This document shows, piece by piece, positions 14,673-22,577 of a stretch of DNA of 35,547 nucleotides; the stretch's first letter is position 1; the number at the start of each line of letters is the position of its first letter. The notes under the pieces were generated by a model. That model saw only the letters and a program-made list of their open reading frames with translations. It ran no database searches and was not told where the DNA came from. A program made the position numbers and the translations under genes. The stretch comes from Terriglobia bacterium. GTDB taxonomy: Bacteria; Acidobacteriota; Terriglobia; Terriglobales; Acidobacteriaceae. Location: NCBI GenBank assembly GCA_021325035.1, contig JAJPHW010000231.1, forward strand, positions 1-35,547, in the 5' to 3' direction.

Positions 14673-17036
14673 CTAACGCAGCGATTCTTCCACTTCGTCA
14701 ATCCAGTCCGGACGTTTCAGCAATTCACGAGGTTTGGGCCCATCTGCTGCGCCGACAATGCCATCGCGCTCCATTAAGTCAATCAGATGAGCGGCACGGC
14801 CATAGCCGATGCGCAAACGGCGCTGAAGCAGGGAAGTCGATGCCTTCCCGAATTCAAGCACCAACCGGACAGCATCTTCGAACATAGGATCGTGCTCAGC
14901 TTCTTCGTTGCCGGAACCGCCAGCAATTCCACCTTCGCGCTCTTCTTTTGGCGCTTCGAGGAATTTCTGTTCATACTCCGCAGTGCCTTGCGAGCGCCAG
15001 AACTCTACAACTGCGGCGATCTCTTTTTCGGTGACAAACGGCGCATGAAGCCGTTGAACACGCGCGGATCCTGAAGGCAAATAAAGCATGTCGCCTTTTC
15101 CCAACAACGCCTCTGCACCGTTGGAATCGAGAATCGTACGCGAATCCACCTTGGTTGCTACACGGAATGACACGCGAGCCGGGAAGTTGGCTTTGATCAG
15201 CCCTGTGATCACATCCACAGAAGGCCGTTGTGTTGCCAGCACCAGGTGTATGCCCACGGCCCGAGCCATCTGGGCAAGACGAGTCACCGATTCTTCAACA
15301 TTGCCTGAATCGAGCATCATCAAATCTGCAAACTCGTCGATGATGATGACGATGTAGGGAATCGGTCGTTCATCGGCATTCTCCCCGAACAGGCTTGGCG
15401 TCGGATTGTCTTCGAACAGCTTGTTGTATTGATCAATGTTCCGAACGCCCTTTGCGGCCAGCAATTTCAGACGGCGTTCCATTTCCCGAACCGCATTGCG
15501 CAGTGCGTTGGCGGCCAGTTTTGGTTCCGTAATGATTGGAGTAAACAAGTGTGGCACGCCTTCATAGTTGCCAAGTTCAAGGCGTTTTGGATCCACGAGA
15601 ATCAGTCTTACTTGGTCCGGCGTCGCCTTAAACAAAATGGACATAATCATCGCGTTAATTGCAACGCTTTTACCGGCTCCAGTTGAGCCGGCAATGAGCA
15701 AATGTGGCATACCGGCAAGGTCGGCCGTAACGATGCGGCCGTTAATATCTTTTCCCAGAGCCAGCGTAAGTTTTGACTTGGTGCCATAGAATTCTTGTGA
15801 TTCAATGTTCTCTCGTAGCCAGATGATTTCACGCTGGCGATTTGGAACCTGAATCCCGACTGTGGACTTTCCCGCCATTCGCTCAATCAAAATGCTTTCA
15901 GCCTTCAACGCAAGGCATAAATCGTCTGTAAGGTTCGTGATGCGGCTGTACTTGATGCCCGCCTCTGGCTTTAGTTCGAACGTCGTGACAACTGGGCCCG
16001 GATTGATCTGCGTGATCTGACCGTGGACATCGAACTCGGCATATTTTTCCGTGAGCACCTGAGCCAAAGATTTAAGTTCATCAGCATCCACCACTTGTTG
16101 CTCATCGGCACGTTGTAGCAGGCTGCTGGGTGGAAGTTTATAGCCCCCCGCTATTTTGGGTAGTAACGTTTTGCTATGCTGCTCGCTGTCGGCGCGAACG
16201 CTGACTTCAGGCTCAATCGTGGTTGGTCTTGCCGCTTCCACAACAGCTGCTGGTTGTGGTAAGTCCTCTTCGAATGTCCGCTCTATTCCGGAGCGTCTCG
16301 CTTCAGGTGCACGAGTTGGTAGTGGTGGCGCGGGTGTCCGCGCGGGCACTAATTGCGTCTGAATGACTGGTTTTGGCGAAGCTCGCCGCTTCTCCAAATC
16401 TTTCTGCATGCGCTCTTTGGAGCGGGACTCCTGCCAGTCCTGATAGCGCTGCCATAGGGCGACGGCGAAGGCAAACCTCGTAGGCGCCCAGACCCGCACT
16501 GCGGAGAAGGAGAATGCCGTCGTCAAGTAGAGCGCAACGGCCAACACGCTTGCGCAAACTATATAAGCCCCAGCCAAATTAAAGTAGTGGATAAGGAAAT
16601 CACCGACGATGCGGCCTACAAGCCCTTCAATTGGAATTACATGTAGCCAGCGTGTATGGCCTGGCAGCAATGCCAGCAGGGCAGGCAGAAAAATCAGTAA
16701 CCATATGCCGCCCAGTGACTTTGCGACAGGAGACGCTACTTTGTGTGAGCGGAACCAGCGCATTCCAAGAACAACAGGAAAAACGGGCAGCAAAAAAGCA
16801 CCCAATCCGAAGCACTGCAAAAGCAGGTCAGCAGCCAACGCTCCAACAACTCCCACCCAGTTGCGCGCAGCATGGGAGCCATTTAGCACCGATGCACTAT
16901 TGAGCGAAGGATCTAAAGGCGAATACGATGCCAGCGCGAGAAAAAGGAGGAGCGCGGAGACACACAACAAAAACCCGATCAGCTCATTGAGCCGACGGTT
17001 GTTGGTGGGGGCGAAAAGTCTTAAGAAGTAATCCAT
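14673..17036 (-). CDS. ftsK: DNA translocase FtsK/SpoIIIE
   Basis: Membrane-anchored, septum-located ATPase that pumps chromosomal DNA towards dif during division. The 787 residues show an N-terminal membrane domain of about four helices (20-38, 57-92, 110-124, 155-175) and a Pro/charged linker (200-300). The RecA-like motor follows, with Walker A GSTGAGKS (450-457), Walker B IIIDEFAD (564-571) and the sensor-like ATQRPSVDVITG (601-612). The C-terminal winged-helix gamma domain (about 718-775: LLQRRLRIGYGRAAHLIDLM) recognises orienting DNA motifs. All expected parts are present; the linker is short compared with E. coli FtsK and like SpoIIIE-sized proteins. ATG 17036 starts directly before the first helix. 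A plausible promoter lies 50-80 bases upstream. Confidence 0.96.
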   Translation of the reverse strand: MDYFLRLFAPTNNRRLNELIGFLLCVSALLLFLALASYSPLDPSLNSASVLNGSHAARNWVGVVGALAADLLLQCFGLGAFLLPVFPVVLGMRWFRSHKVASPVAKSLGGIWLLIFLPALLALLPGHTRWLHVIPIEGLVGRIVGDFLIHYFNLAGAYIVCASVLAVALYLTTAFSFSAVRVWAPTRFAFAVALWQRYQDWQESRSKERMQKDLEKRRASPKPVIQTQLVPARTPAPPLPTRAPEARRSGIERTFEEDLPQPAAVVEAARPTTIEPEVSVRADSEQHSKTLLPKIAGGYKLPPSSLLQRADEQQVVDADELKSLAQVLTEKYAEFDVHGQITQINPGPVVTTFELKPEAGIKYSRITNLTDDLCLALKAESILIERMAGKSTVGIQVPNRQREIIWLRENIESQEFYGTKSKLTLALGKDINGRIVTADLAGMPHLLIAGSTGAGKSVAINAMIMSILFKATPDQVRLILVDPKRLELGNYEGVPHLFTPIITEPKLAANALRNAVREMERRLKLLAAKGVRNIDQYNKLFEDNPTPSLFGENADERPIPYIVIIIDEFADLMMLDSGNVEESVTRLAQMARAVGIHLVLATQRPSVDVITGLIKANFPARVSFRVATKVDSRTILDSNGAEALLGKGDMLYLPSGSARVQRLHAPFVTEKEIAAVVEFWRSQGTAEYEQKFLEAPKEEREGGIAGGSGNEEAEHDPMFEDAVRLVLEFGKASTSLLQRRLRIGYGRAAHLIDLMERDGIVGAADGPKPRELLKRPDWIDEVEESLR

Positions 17037-17086
17037 AAGCGTATCCGCGCCACCTTGCCGGTGCCGAAATACGCCAGAGCCTTATG

Positions 17087-17115
17087 ATTATGCCAAGAAG
17101 TGAACCCGGCTACAA
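17087..17115 (-). promoter_or_regulatory. Candidate sigma-70 promoter of ftsK
   Basis: On the minus strand TTGTAG (-35, 17115-17110) and CATAAT (-10, 17092-17087) are separated by 17 bases. They lie within the 122-base gap between uppP and ftsK, about 50 bases upstream of the ftsK start. The match to consensus is moderate and no transcription data are available. Confidence 0.35.
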
Positions 17116-17158
17116 TGCCCGTTGCGCGCGGATAGTATCGAGTTAGCTACCCGCCCAA

Positions 17159-18055
17159 TTACCCCACCAATTGGGCTGCAAATGCCAGTACCAGAGCGCC
17201 AACAATGATGCGGTAAATGGCAAAAGGCACGAATCCGTGCTTGCGTACCCAAGCCATGAACCAAGCCACAGCTGCGTACGCTACGATAAACGAAACGACG
17301 AATCCAATAGCCAGCACTATCCAGCCATGGGAATCAATCTGCGATACCCCGATTGGGTTGGCCATCCCTTTTCCCTTCAATGACTTGAGGAGATCGTAGC
17401 AGGTCGCAACAACCATCGTCGGGATGGAAAGAAAGAATGAAAATTCGAGCGCCGAGGCGCGGGACATCCCTGCTAATTGTCCGCCTGCAATCGTGGACAT
17501 TGACCGAGAAGTTCCGGGAAATACGGCTGATAGTATCTGACAGGCGCCAATCCAAACCGCCTGGCCTAAACTCATCGCTTCCATCTTCCAAGTGTGAATG
17601 CGGCTATTCGGAGCTCCGGGGCCTGCGGCCTCAGACTTTGCATTCAAGGCATCAACCGCCCACATTACGATGCCACCAATCAGCAACGCCATGCCCATGA
17701 TGTGCAGGTCTTCGAGATGTTTGCCGATCACCTTTGTCAGCAAAAATGCAGGGCCTGCCGTCACCACGAATGCAATCATGGTCAGGCTGAGCGGATGAGT
17801 CAAAATCGTCTTGTCGCCGTTCTCGCCGTGTGGGAAAGTCGAAATAAATTTTGCAATGCGGCTGCGAAAGTAAATCGGCAGGCACAAAATCGCGCCCAGT
17901 TGAATCACGATCGTGTACATCTTCCAATAGCCGTCACCCAGATTGATGTGAAGCAATGCTTCCGCAATACGCAAGTGAGCGGTCGAACTGACCGGCAGAA
18001 ATTCAGTGAGGCCTTCGACAATTCCCAAGATGACTGACAGCAGATAGTCGTTCAA
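17159..18055 (-). CDS. uppP: Undecaprenyl-diphosphatase UppP (BacA)
   Basis: Integral membrane phosphatase of 298 residues that converts undecaprenyl diphosphate to the monophosphate carrier used for peptidoglycan and other envelope polymers; overexpression confers bacitracin resistance. The two catalytic motifs are intact: EGLTEFLPVSSTAH (14-27) and PGTSRSMSTIAGG (180-192). About eight hydrophobic helices surround them. The start is TTG 18055 with GGAGGG just upstream, which places the first helix at the N-terminus as in the family. It lies 48 bases downstream of the SH3/TPR-like gene and upstream of ftsK on the same strand, an envelope and division neighbourhood. Confidence 0.95.
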   Translation of the reverse strand: MNDYLLSVILGIVEGLTEFLPVSSTAHLRIAEALLHINLGDGYWKMYTIVIQLGAILCLPIYFRSRIAKFISTFPHGENGDKTILTHPLSLTMIAFVVTAGPAFLLTKVIGKHLEDLHIMGMALLIGGIVMWAVDALNAKSEAAGPGAPNSRIHTWKMEAMSLGQAVWIGACQILSAVFPGTSRSMSTIAGGQLAGMSRASALEFSFFLSIPTMVVATCYDLLKSLKGKGMANPIGVSQIDSHGWIVLAIGFVVSFIVAYAAVAWFMAWVRKHGFVPFAIYRIIVGALVLAFAAQLVG

Positions 18056-18082
18056 GTTCCCTCCAGCGGAATGGAAAGAATA

Positions 18083-18102
18083 TCGTATTTGCTGCGATAC
18101 GA
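18083..18102. repeat. 6-bp inverted repeat downstream of the SH3/TPR gene
   Basis: TCGTAT (18083-18088) and ATACGA (18097-18102) with an 8-base spacer sit directly after the stop of the SH3/TPR-like gene and before uppP on the minus strand. A pyrimidine-rich run (TATTCTTTCC) follows on that strand. It could be a weak attenuator or terminator; it also overlaps the uppP leader. Confidence 0.25.
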
Positions 18103-18103
18103 C

Positions 18104-19117
18104 CTAATCGTTGCCGTATGTCGGAATGCCTTGCTCAATCATGTATTGCAAACGCTGCGCGCGTGGGGCCCAATCAGATTGAGGAAATTGCGCTAAGACC
18201 TTCTGTGTGGTTGCGACCGCTTTTGCCTTTGAATCGTCAGATTTTTTGGTCTGATCGTCGGTCTTATAGATTTGAATCAGTGCTGCATATCGTACGGCGG
18301 CATCATAAAGTGCTTCTGCTGCTACAGATGACTGCGAATGATCTGCGGCAAATTTTTCGTATAAGTCGGCTTCTTTTTCCGGGCACTTTGGTTCACCCTC
18401 CCAATCACCACATACTTTGTTCTCAATCAAATGAAATGAGGCCAAATCGGCCCACTTCGTCCCCGGATATTTCTTCATCACTTCGTGCATGTAGTGTTCG
18501 TCCATGTGGCCACGCAAGGTTGGATCTTGTTCCTTTGCCGATGGCCGCGACATGATATCGGCACGTTCGATCTGCCAGCGAATATCTGCTGAACGGTACA
18601 TGGCTTCGGCCGCAAGCGGTGAGGTAGGGAAGTATTCAGCGACCGCATAATACAGCCGCATGGCGTCTTGCGCCGCGCCCCGACGCCCATGGCTACGGCT
18701 GGCCTGATCTTCTGAATCAACGGCTTCGCCATAAAGTATCTTGTCGCCGTTCGGCGTCGAAGCTCGTACTACACCCTGGTCTTGAACCCATCCCGTTATG
18801 GTTTTCGTGACATCTTGTTCAATATAAGCCTCGTCTGTCTGGCGTTGTCCGATGATTGCCTCGACATGGACCCACCCATTCGTTGTCTCAAGAATGATGA
18901 GCTCGCGTCCGCGAGCTGCATCTGCAAGCTTTGCTGAACTGATGTCGGGCGAAAGATAGATCGTCACCTGGCTAATTGGCGCCCCATAAATGTTTTCGGC
19001 ATTTGCTGGAAAAGAAAGTGTCGCAACCAGCAGTAGAAGAACTGCAATCCAGAACTCTGCACGCAGATGCTTTTCTTTAAAGTGGTTTAGTGCCGTTGAA
19101 GTGGAAAATTTATCCAT
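18104..19117 (-). CDS. Exported SH3-like/TPR (BamD-like) repeat protein
   Basis: Protein of 337 residues with a signal peptide or N-terminal anchor (FWIAVLLLLVATLSFPANA, about residues 22-40). It is followed by an SH3-like beta segment at 45-125 (VTIYLSPDISSAKLADAARG, GWVHVEAI, ITGWVQDQGVV). A helical repeat region follows (about 150-330) with two tell-tale TPR-type motifs: DAMRLYYAVAEYFPTSPLAAEAMYR and a later copy DLYEKFAADHSQSSVAAEALYD. These resemble the repeats of BamD/YbgF proteins, though no lipobox Cys is seen. Its ATG overlaps the stop of the threonine-dehydratase gene by 8 bases. The function is probably envelope-related, but no specific role can be assigned. Confidence 0.72.
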   Translation of the reverse strand: MDKFSTSTALNHFKEKHLRAEFWIAVLLLLVATLSFPANAENIYGAPISQVTIYLSPDISSAKLADAARGRELIILETTNGWVHVEAIIGQRQTDEAYIEQDVTKTITGWVQDQGVVRASTPNGDKILYGEAVDSEDQASRSHGRRGAAQDAMRLYYAVAEYFPTSPLAAEAMYRSADIRWQIERADIMSRPSAKEQDPTLRGHMDEHYMHEVMKKYPGTKWADLASFHLIENKVCGDWEGEPKCPEKEADLYEKFAADHSQSSVAAEALYDAAVRYAALIQIYKTDDQTKKSDDSKAKAVATTQKVLAQFPQSDWAPRAQRLQYMIEQGIPTYGND

Positions 19118-20075
19118 TCATAATCTCCGCTCTTAACGCCGGATCAATATTTCCTCCGCTAATCACGGCGACATTAATCTGGGTTTTCGGTAATTCGTCA
19201 CGACGGAATAGAAATCCAGCAACCGCAACCGCGCCACTGGGCTCTGGAATCGTTTTAGAGTTGCGCGCCAATAGCTTCATAGCTTCGCGGATTTCATTTT
19301 CTGTAACGGTCACAATGTCGTCTACATACTTCTTGATGTGCTCAAAGTTGATAGGGCCAATGCTCTGTGTACGCAAACCGTCAGCCGCCGTTTGAGAAAC
19401 CTGATCGGCGGGGAATTGTACAATTTCCCCTTTACGCAGGCTGGCCTGGGCATCGCCTGCAAGTTCGGGCTCCACGCCGATCACTTTCACCGAAGGCTTG
19501 CTCAGCTTAATCGCTGTGGCAATTCCGCTTAGCATACCGCCTCCGCCGACAGGGGTGAAGACTGTTTCCACCTCCGGTAGATCTTCAAGAATTTCCAGTC
19601 CCATGGTGCCTTGTCCGGCGATGATGTATTCGTCGTTATACGGTGGAACGATTACATAGCCATGTTGGGCTGCCAGCTCTTCCGCTTTAACCTGGCGTTC
19701 CAGGCTGCCCGGGCCGACGATTACGATTTCAGCCCCCATCGCTGCGGTCGCTTCGCGCTTAACCTCGGGAGCGTTATTCGGCATCACAATGACGGCCTTC
19801 GCACCCAAGGCACGTGCTGCATAGGCCACGCCCTGTGCATGGTTTCCACTGGAATATGTGATAACGCCGCGCTCACGCTCAGCATCGCCTAAAGCCGCAA
19901 TCTTGTTGTACGCTCCCCGTAGTTTGAAGGCCCCGATGGGCTGAAGGTTTTCCGGCTTGAGAAAGAGTTTCCGCGTATCCTCGGAATTCACGGATTGAAA
20001 TTCAATGAGTTTGGTGCGAGTAGCTATGCCCTTGATGCGGGATTGCGCGGCACGGAGATCGTCTAGGCTGACCAT
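19110..20075 (-). CDS. Threonine/serine dehydratase, short form without ACT domain
   Basis: PLP-dependent fold-type II enzyme of about 321 residues. The Schiff-base lysine lies in PIGAFKLRGAYNKI (Lys51), followed by the substrate loop SSGNHAQG (75-82) and the phosphate-binding glycine loop PVGGGGMLSG. A C-terminal VISGGNIDP provides the last family motif. The ACT domain of biosynthetic IlvA is absent, so it resembles catabolic threonine ammonia-lyase (TdcB), serine racemase or hydroxyaspartate dehydratase; these cannot be separated by eye. ATG 20075 (MVSLDDLRAAQSRIKG) fits the family N-terminus. ATG codons at 20132 and 20129 extend it by 19 and 18 residues that look non-conserved and overlap an inverted repeat. 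Confidence 0.88.
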   Translation of the reverse strand: MVSLDDLRAAQSRIKGIATRTKLIEFQSVNSEDTRKLFLKPENLQPIGAFKLRGAYNKIAALGDAERERGVITYSSGNHAQGVAYAARALGAKAVIVMPNNAPEVKREATAAMGAEIVIVGPGSLERQVKAEELAAQHGYVIVPPYNDEYIIAGQGTMGLEILEDLPEVETVFTPVGGGGMLSGIATAIKLSKPSVKVIGVEPELAGDAQASLRKGEIVQFPADQVSQTAADGLRTQSIGPINFEHIKKYVDDIVTVTENEIREAMKLLARNSKTIPEPSGAVAVAGFLFRRDELPKTQINVAVISGGNIDPALRAEIMNG

Positions 20076-20131
20076 GCATTCGAGGGTGCCGCGTTTTAGG
20101 ATATTTTGCAAGTTAAAGAGGATTGACATCA

Positions 20132-20153
20132 TGATGCTTATTTGTTAGCATCA
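20132..20153. promoter_or_regulatory. Inverted repeat, candidate VapB operator
   Basis: TGATGCT (20132-20138) and AGCATCA (20147-20153) form a perfect 7-bp dyad with an 8-base spacer. It ends four bases before the vapB start codon and lies between the divergent dehydratase and vapB genes. Ribbon-helix-helix antitoxins usually autorepress by binding such repeats at their own promoter, so this is a good candidate operator. Confidence 0.5.
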
Positions 20154-20157
20154 CGAT

Positions 20158-20400
20158 GTGCGAACAACTCTTACTCTCGACGACGACGTCGCTCGTCTTT
20201 TGGATAAGGAAGCGAAGCGCACCGGAACTTCTTTCAAAGAGACGGTGAACCGGGCTCTAAGACTAGGTTTGATGGCGGCGAAGCAACCGCCTCGGAAACC
20301 TTTCGTAGTCACACCGGTTAAACTTGGCTTGCCGCCCGGCCTCAGTTACGACAACGTCGAAGAATTGCTGGAAGCCTTGGAAGGGCCGAATCGCCGGTGA
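20158..20400 (+). CDS. vapB: VapB-type antitoxin (ribbon-helix-helix)
   Basis: Protein of 80 residues. The N-terminal half (MRTTLTLDDDVARLLDKEAK, then TGTSFKETVNRALRLGL) is a classic ribbon-helix-helix: one DNA-binding strand and two helices. The C-terminal half (PPRKPFVVTPVKLGLPPG, then NVEELLEALEG) would wrap the toxin. GTG 20158 is chosen because it begins the ribbon strand; there is no ribosome site before it, so the mRNA may be leaderless. Its stop overlaps the toxin's GTG start (GTGA at 20397-20400), giving the tight coupling usual for type II toxin-antitoxin pairs. It probably neutralises the PIN toxin and represses its own promoter through the adjacent dyad. Confidence 0.88.
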   Translation: MRTTLTLDDDVARLLDKEAKRTGTSFKETVNRALRLGLMAAKQPPRKPFVVTPVKLGLPPGLSYDNVEELLEALEGPNRR

Positions 20401-20825
20401 TCGTCTTAGACGCGAATATTCTTCTTTACGCTTACGACAGTGCTTCCCCCGATCACGTAAAGTCGCGCGAACATGTTCAAGAACTATTTTCAGGAGATAT
20501 GCCTGTCGGATTGACTTGGCAAACCATTTCAGCCTTTCTGCGGGTTATTACGCATCCTCGGCTTCCGGGTGAAAGGCTATCACCCAATAAAGCGGTGACC
20601 ATTGTTGATTCGTGGCTTGCTCAACCCAATGTTTTGCTTTTAATTGCGGGAGAGGGCCACTGGATGCGTTTGCGCAGCCTGATTTTGGATGGTGAAATCT
20701 CCGGCAATTTAATCAGCGATGCCCAACTAGCGGCTCTGACTACAGAATACGGCGGGGAGCTTCGTACAGCGGACAGAGATTTCGCGCGTTTTCCCGGGTT
20801 GCGCTGGAAGAACCCTCTGCTGTAG
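20397..20825 (+). CDS. vapC: VapC-type PIN-domain toxin ribonuclease
   Basis: Protein of 142 residues with the PIN fold. MIVLDANILLYAYD carries the first metal-binding Asp (Asp5), NLISDAQLAAL the third acidic position, and RTADRDFARFPGL the last. In the middle TWQTISAFLRVITHPR has Ala46 where many PIN toxins have Glu; this substitution is seen in a VapC subgroup (from memory), so activity is not excluded. Known relatives cut tRNA or rRNA when the antitoxin is lost. GTG 20397 overlaps the antitoxin stop. The gene ends 4 bases before the convergent RNase J gene. The pair could be a recent insertion between housekeeping genes, though no mobile element is visible. Confidence 0.88.
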   Translation: MIVLDANILLYAYDSASPDHVKSREHVQELFSGDMPVGLTWQTISAFLRVITHPRLPGERLSPNKAVTIVDSWLAQPNVLLLIAGEGHWMRLRSLILDGEISGNLISDAQLAALTTEYGGELRTADRDFARFPGLRWKNPLL

Positions 20826-20829
20826 TTCG

Positions 20830-22494
20830 TTAAATTTCCAAGATCACCGGCATAATCAGCGGGCGTTTCTGTGTCTGCTTGGAAATATAGCGTTTTAGAT
20901 CCGTACGGATTTTTTCTTTGATTACGCCGTAGTCAGCTTTTTCTTCCACGCTCGACTGTTCTAAAGTCTGCATGACAATACCACGAGCCTCTTCCATAAA
21001 ACCGCCCTCGCCCGGAGAGAAGCCGCGGCTGACGATTTCCGGCATAGTCTCAACCCGGCCCGTAAGTTTGTGAATGGCGATAATCGGCAACACAATACCA
21101 TCTTCGCTGAGATGACGACGGTCTTTGACGATTAGATCTTCGACTACGTCCGTGCGTGAGCCGGAGTCAATGCAAACGCGGCCAACATTCACCCGTCCGG
21201 CCTTTCGCGCGCCGTGCTCGTCGAACTCGAGCACGTCACCACTTTCGATGAGCATGACTTTGCCTACAGAGCCTTTCATGGCTCCTGCAAGTTCAGCATG
21301 CAACTTCAATTGGCGGTATTCGCCATGAATGGGGATGAAATATTTCGGCTTGACCAGATTGATGATGAGCCGTAACTCTTCCTGGCTGGCGTGTCCACTC
21401 ACATGCACCGGAGGGGAAGAGCCGTCGTCATAAATGACATAGGCTTCACGGCGGAAGAGATGGTCCACAACGCGGTAAATGGCTTTCTCGTTACCTGGAA
21501 TAATGCGCGACGACAGCACTACCGTATCGCCCTTTTCAATTTTTGCGTGTTTATGGTTGTCGAGCGCTGCGCGCGACAGTGCCGACATCGGCTCGCCCTG
21601 TGTGCCGCTTATCATCACGCACACTTTTTCAGGAGGGAAATTCTTCATCTCGCCGGGATGAATCAGTAATCCATCAGGAATTTCGATGTAGCCCAAATCT
21701 TCGGCAATTTCTGCCGAGTTGTTCATTGAGCGGCCGACAAAGGCGATTTTGCGTCCATGCTCCCAGGCCATTTCGACCGCCAGCTTGATGCGATGAATGG
21801 ACGACGAAAAGCACGAGATAAAGAGACGACGCTCGGTATGTGCGAAGATTTCGTCGAATTTGCGGCGAACAGCCCTTTCGCTGGGCGTGTACCCTTTGCG
21901 CTCGACGTTCGTGGAGTCTTGAAACAGCGCCAACACGCCTGATTTACCGTATTCTGCAAAAGCGTGAAGGTCGAAGAGTTTGTTGTCGGTCGGAGTGGGG
22001 TCAACTTTAAAGTCGCCGGTGTGAATAATTACGCCGAGAGGTGTATGAATCGCCAAGGCGACGCAATCGACCAGGCTGTGGGTGACTTGGAGCGGATGAA
22101 TCGTAAACGGCCCAATTTTGAAGCGTTCACCTGCCCGAATTTCGTTGAGCTCGGCGTCATCGAGTAACCCGTGCTCTTCCAGTTTGTCTTCTACATAAGC
22201 CAGCGTAAACTCCGTGCCCCAAACGGGAATGTTTAGCTCGGATAGTATCCACGGCAACGCGCCAATGTGATCTTCGTGGCCGTGCGTAAGAACAATTGCC
22301 TTAACTTTCGATCGGTTCTCAATGAGGTAAGAAATATCAGGAACGACGATGTCCACGCCCAGGAGTTCGGCTTCCGGGAACATCAATCCACCGTCAATGA
22401 CAATAATGTCATCGCCCCAGCGGACAGCCATGCAATTCATTCCAAACTCGCCCATGCCACCCAGTGGCACAATCTGCAATTTTCCAGTTGTCAT
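20830..22494 (-). CDS. rnj: Ribonuclease J
   Basis: Metallo-beta-lactamase/beta-CASP ribonuclease of 554 residues involved in mRNA decay and rRNA maturation, with 5'-3' exo and endonuclease activity in characterised members. It has the zinc motif LTHGHEDHIGALPW (His71, His73, Asp75, His76) and IHTGDFKVDPTP as the later Asp. The beta-CASP insertion follows (LFISCFSSSIHRI onwards), then VHVSGHASQEEL and KYFIPIHGEYRQL with the remaining His ligands. The C-terminal oligomerisation domain is present, so the length is normal. ATG 22494 gives the expected MTTGKLQIVPLGG N-terminus. It is a monocistronic minus-strand gene between vapC and a divergent EcsC-family gene. Confidence 0.95.
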   Translation of the reverse strand: MTTGKLQIVPLGGMGEFGMNCMAVRWGDDIIVIDGGLMFPEAELLGVDIVVPDISYLIENRSKVKAIVLTHGHEDHIGALPWILSELNIPVWGTEFTLAYVEDKLEEHGLLDDAELNEIRAGERFKIGPFTIHPLQVTHSLVDCVALAIHTPLGVIIHTGDFKVDPTPTDNKLFDLHAFAEYGKSGVLALFQDSTNVERKGYTPSERAVRRKFDEIFAHTERRLFISCFSSSIHRIKLAVEMAWEHGRKIAFVGRSMNNSAEIAEDLGYIEIPDGLLIHPGEMKNFPPEKVCVMISGTQGEPMSALSRAALDNHKHAKIEKGDTVVLSSRIIPGNEKAIYRVVDHLFRREAYVIYDDGSSPPVHVSGHASQEELRLIINLVKPKYFIPIHGEYRQLKLHAELAGAMKGSVGKVMLIESGDVLEFDEHGARKAGRVNVGRVCIDSGSRTDVVEDLIVKDRRHLSEDGIVLPIIAIHKLTGRVETMPEIVSRGFSPGEGGFMEEARGIVMQTLEQSSVEEKADYGVIKEKIRTDLKRYISKQTQKRPLIMPVILEI

Positions 22495-22523
22495 GAAGGT
22501 ATGATCGTAGCATACGCCTTGCA

Positions 22524-22538
22524 GGTAAAGGGTTTACC
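22524..22538. repeat. GGTAAA-GGG-TTTACC palindrome in the rnj/ecsC divergent gap
   Basis: GGTAAA (22524-22529) and TTTACC (22533-22538) are perfect complements around a 3-base centre. The element sits in the 83-base gap between the divergent RNase J and EcsC-family genes, 30 bases from the former and 40 from the latter. The size and symmetry suit a dimeric regulator, but no consensus was recognised. Confidence 0.35.
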
Positions 22539-22577
22539 CCTGTAAGCCGTTAAGCGCGGGAGCTGCATCTAATAGCC

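Noticed and set aside
20158-20825. VapBC as part of a genomic island or prophage
   Set aside because: No integrase, transposase, tRNA, direct repeat or clear composition shift flanks the pair; its neighbours are housekeeping genes.
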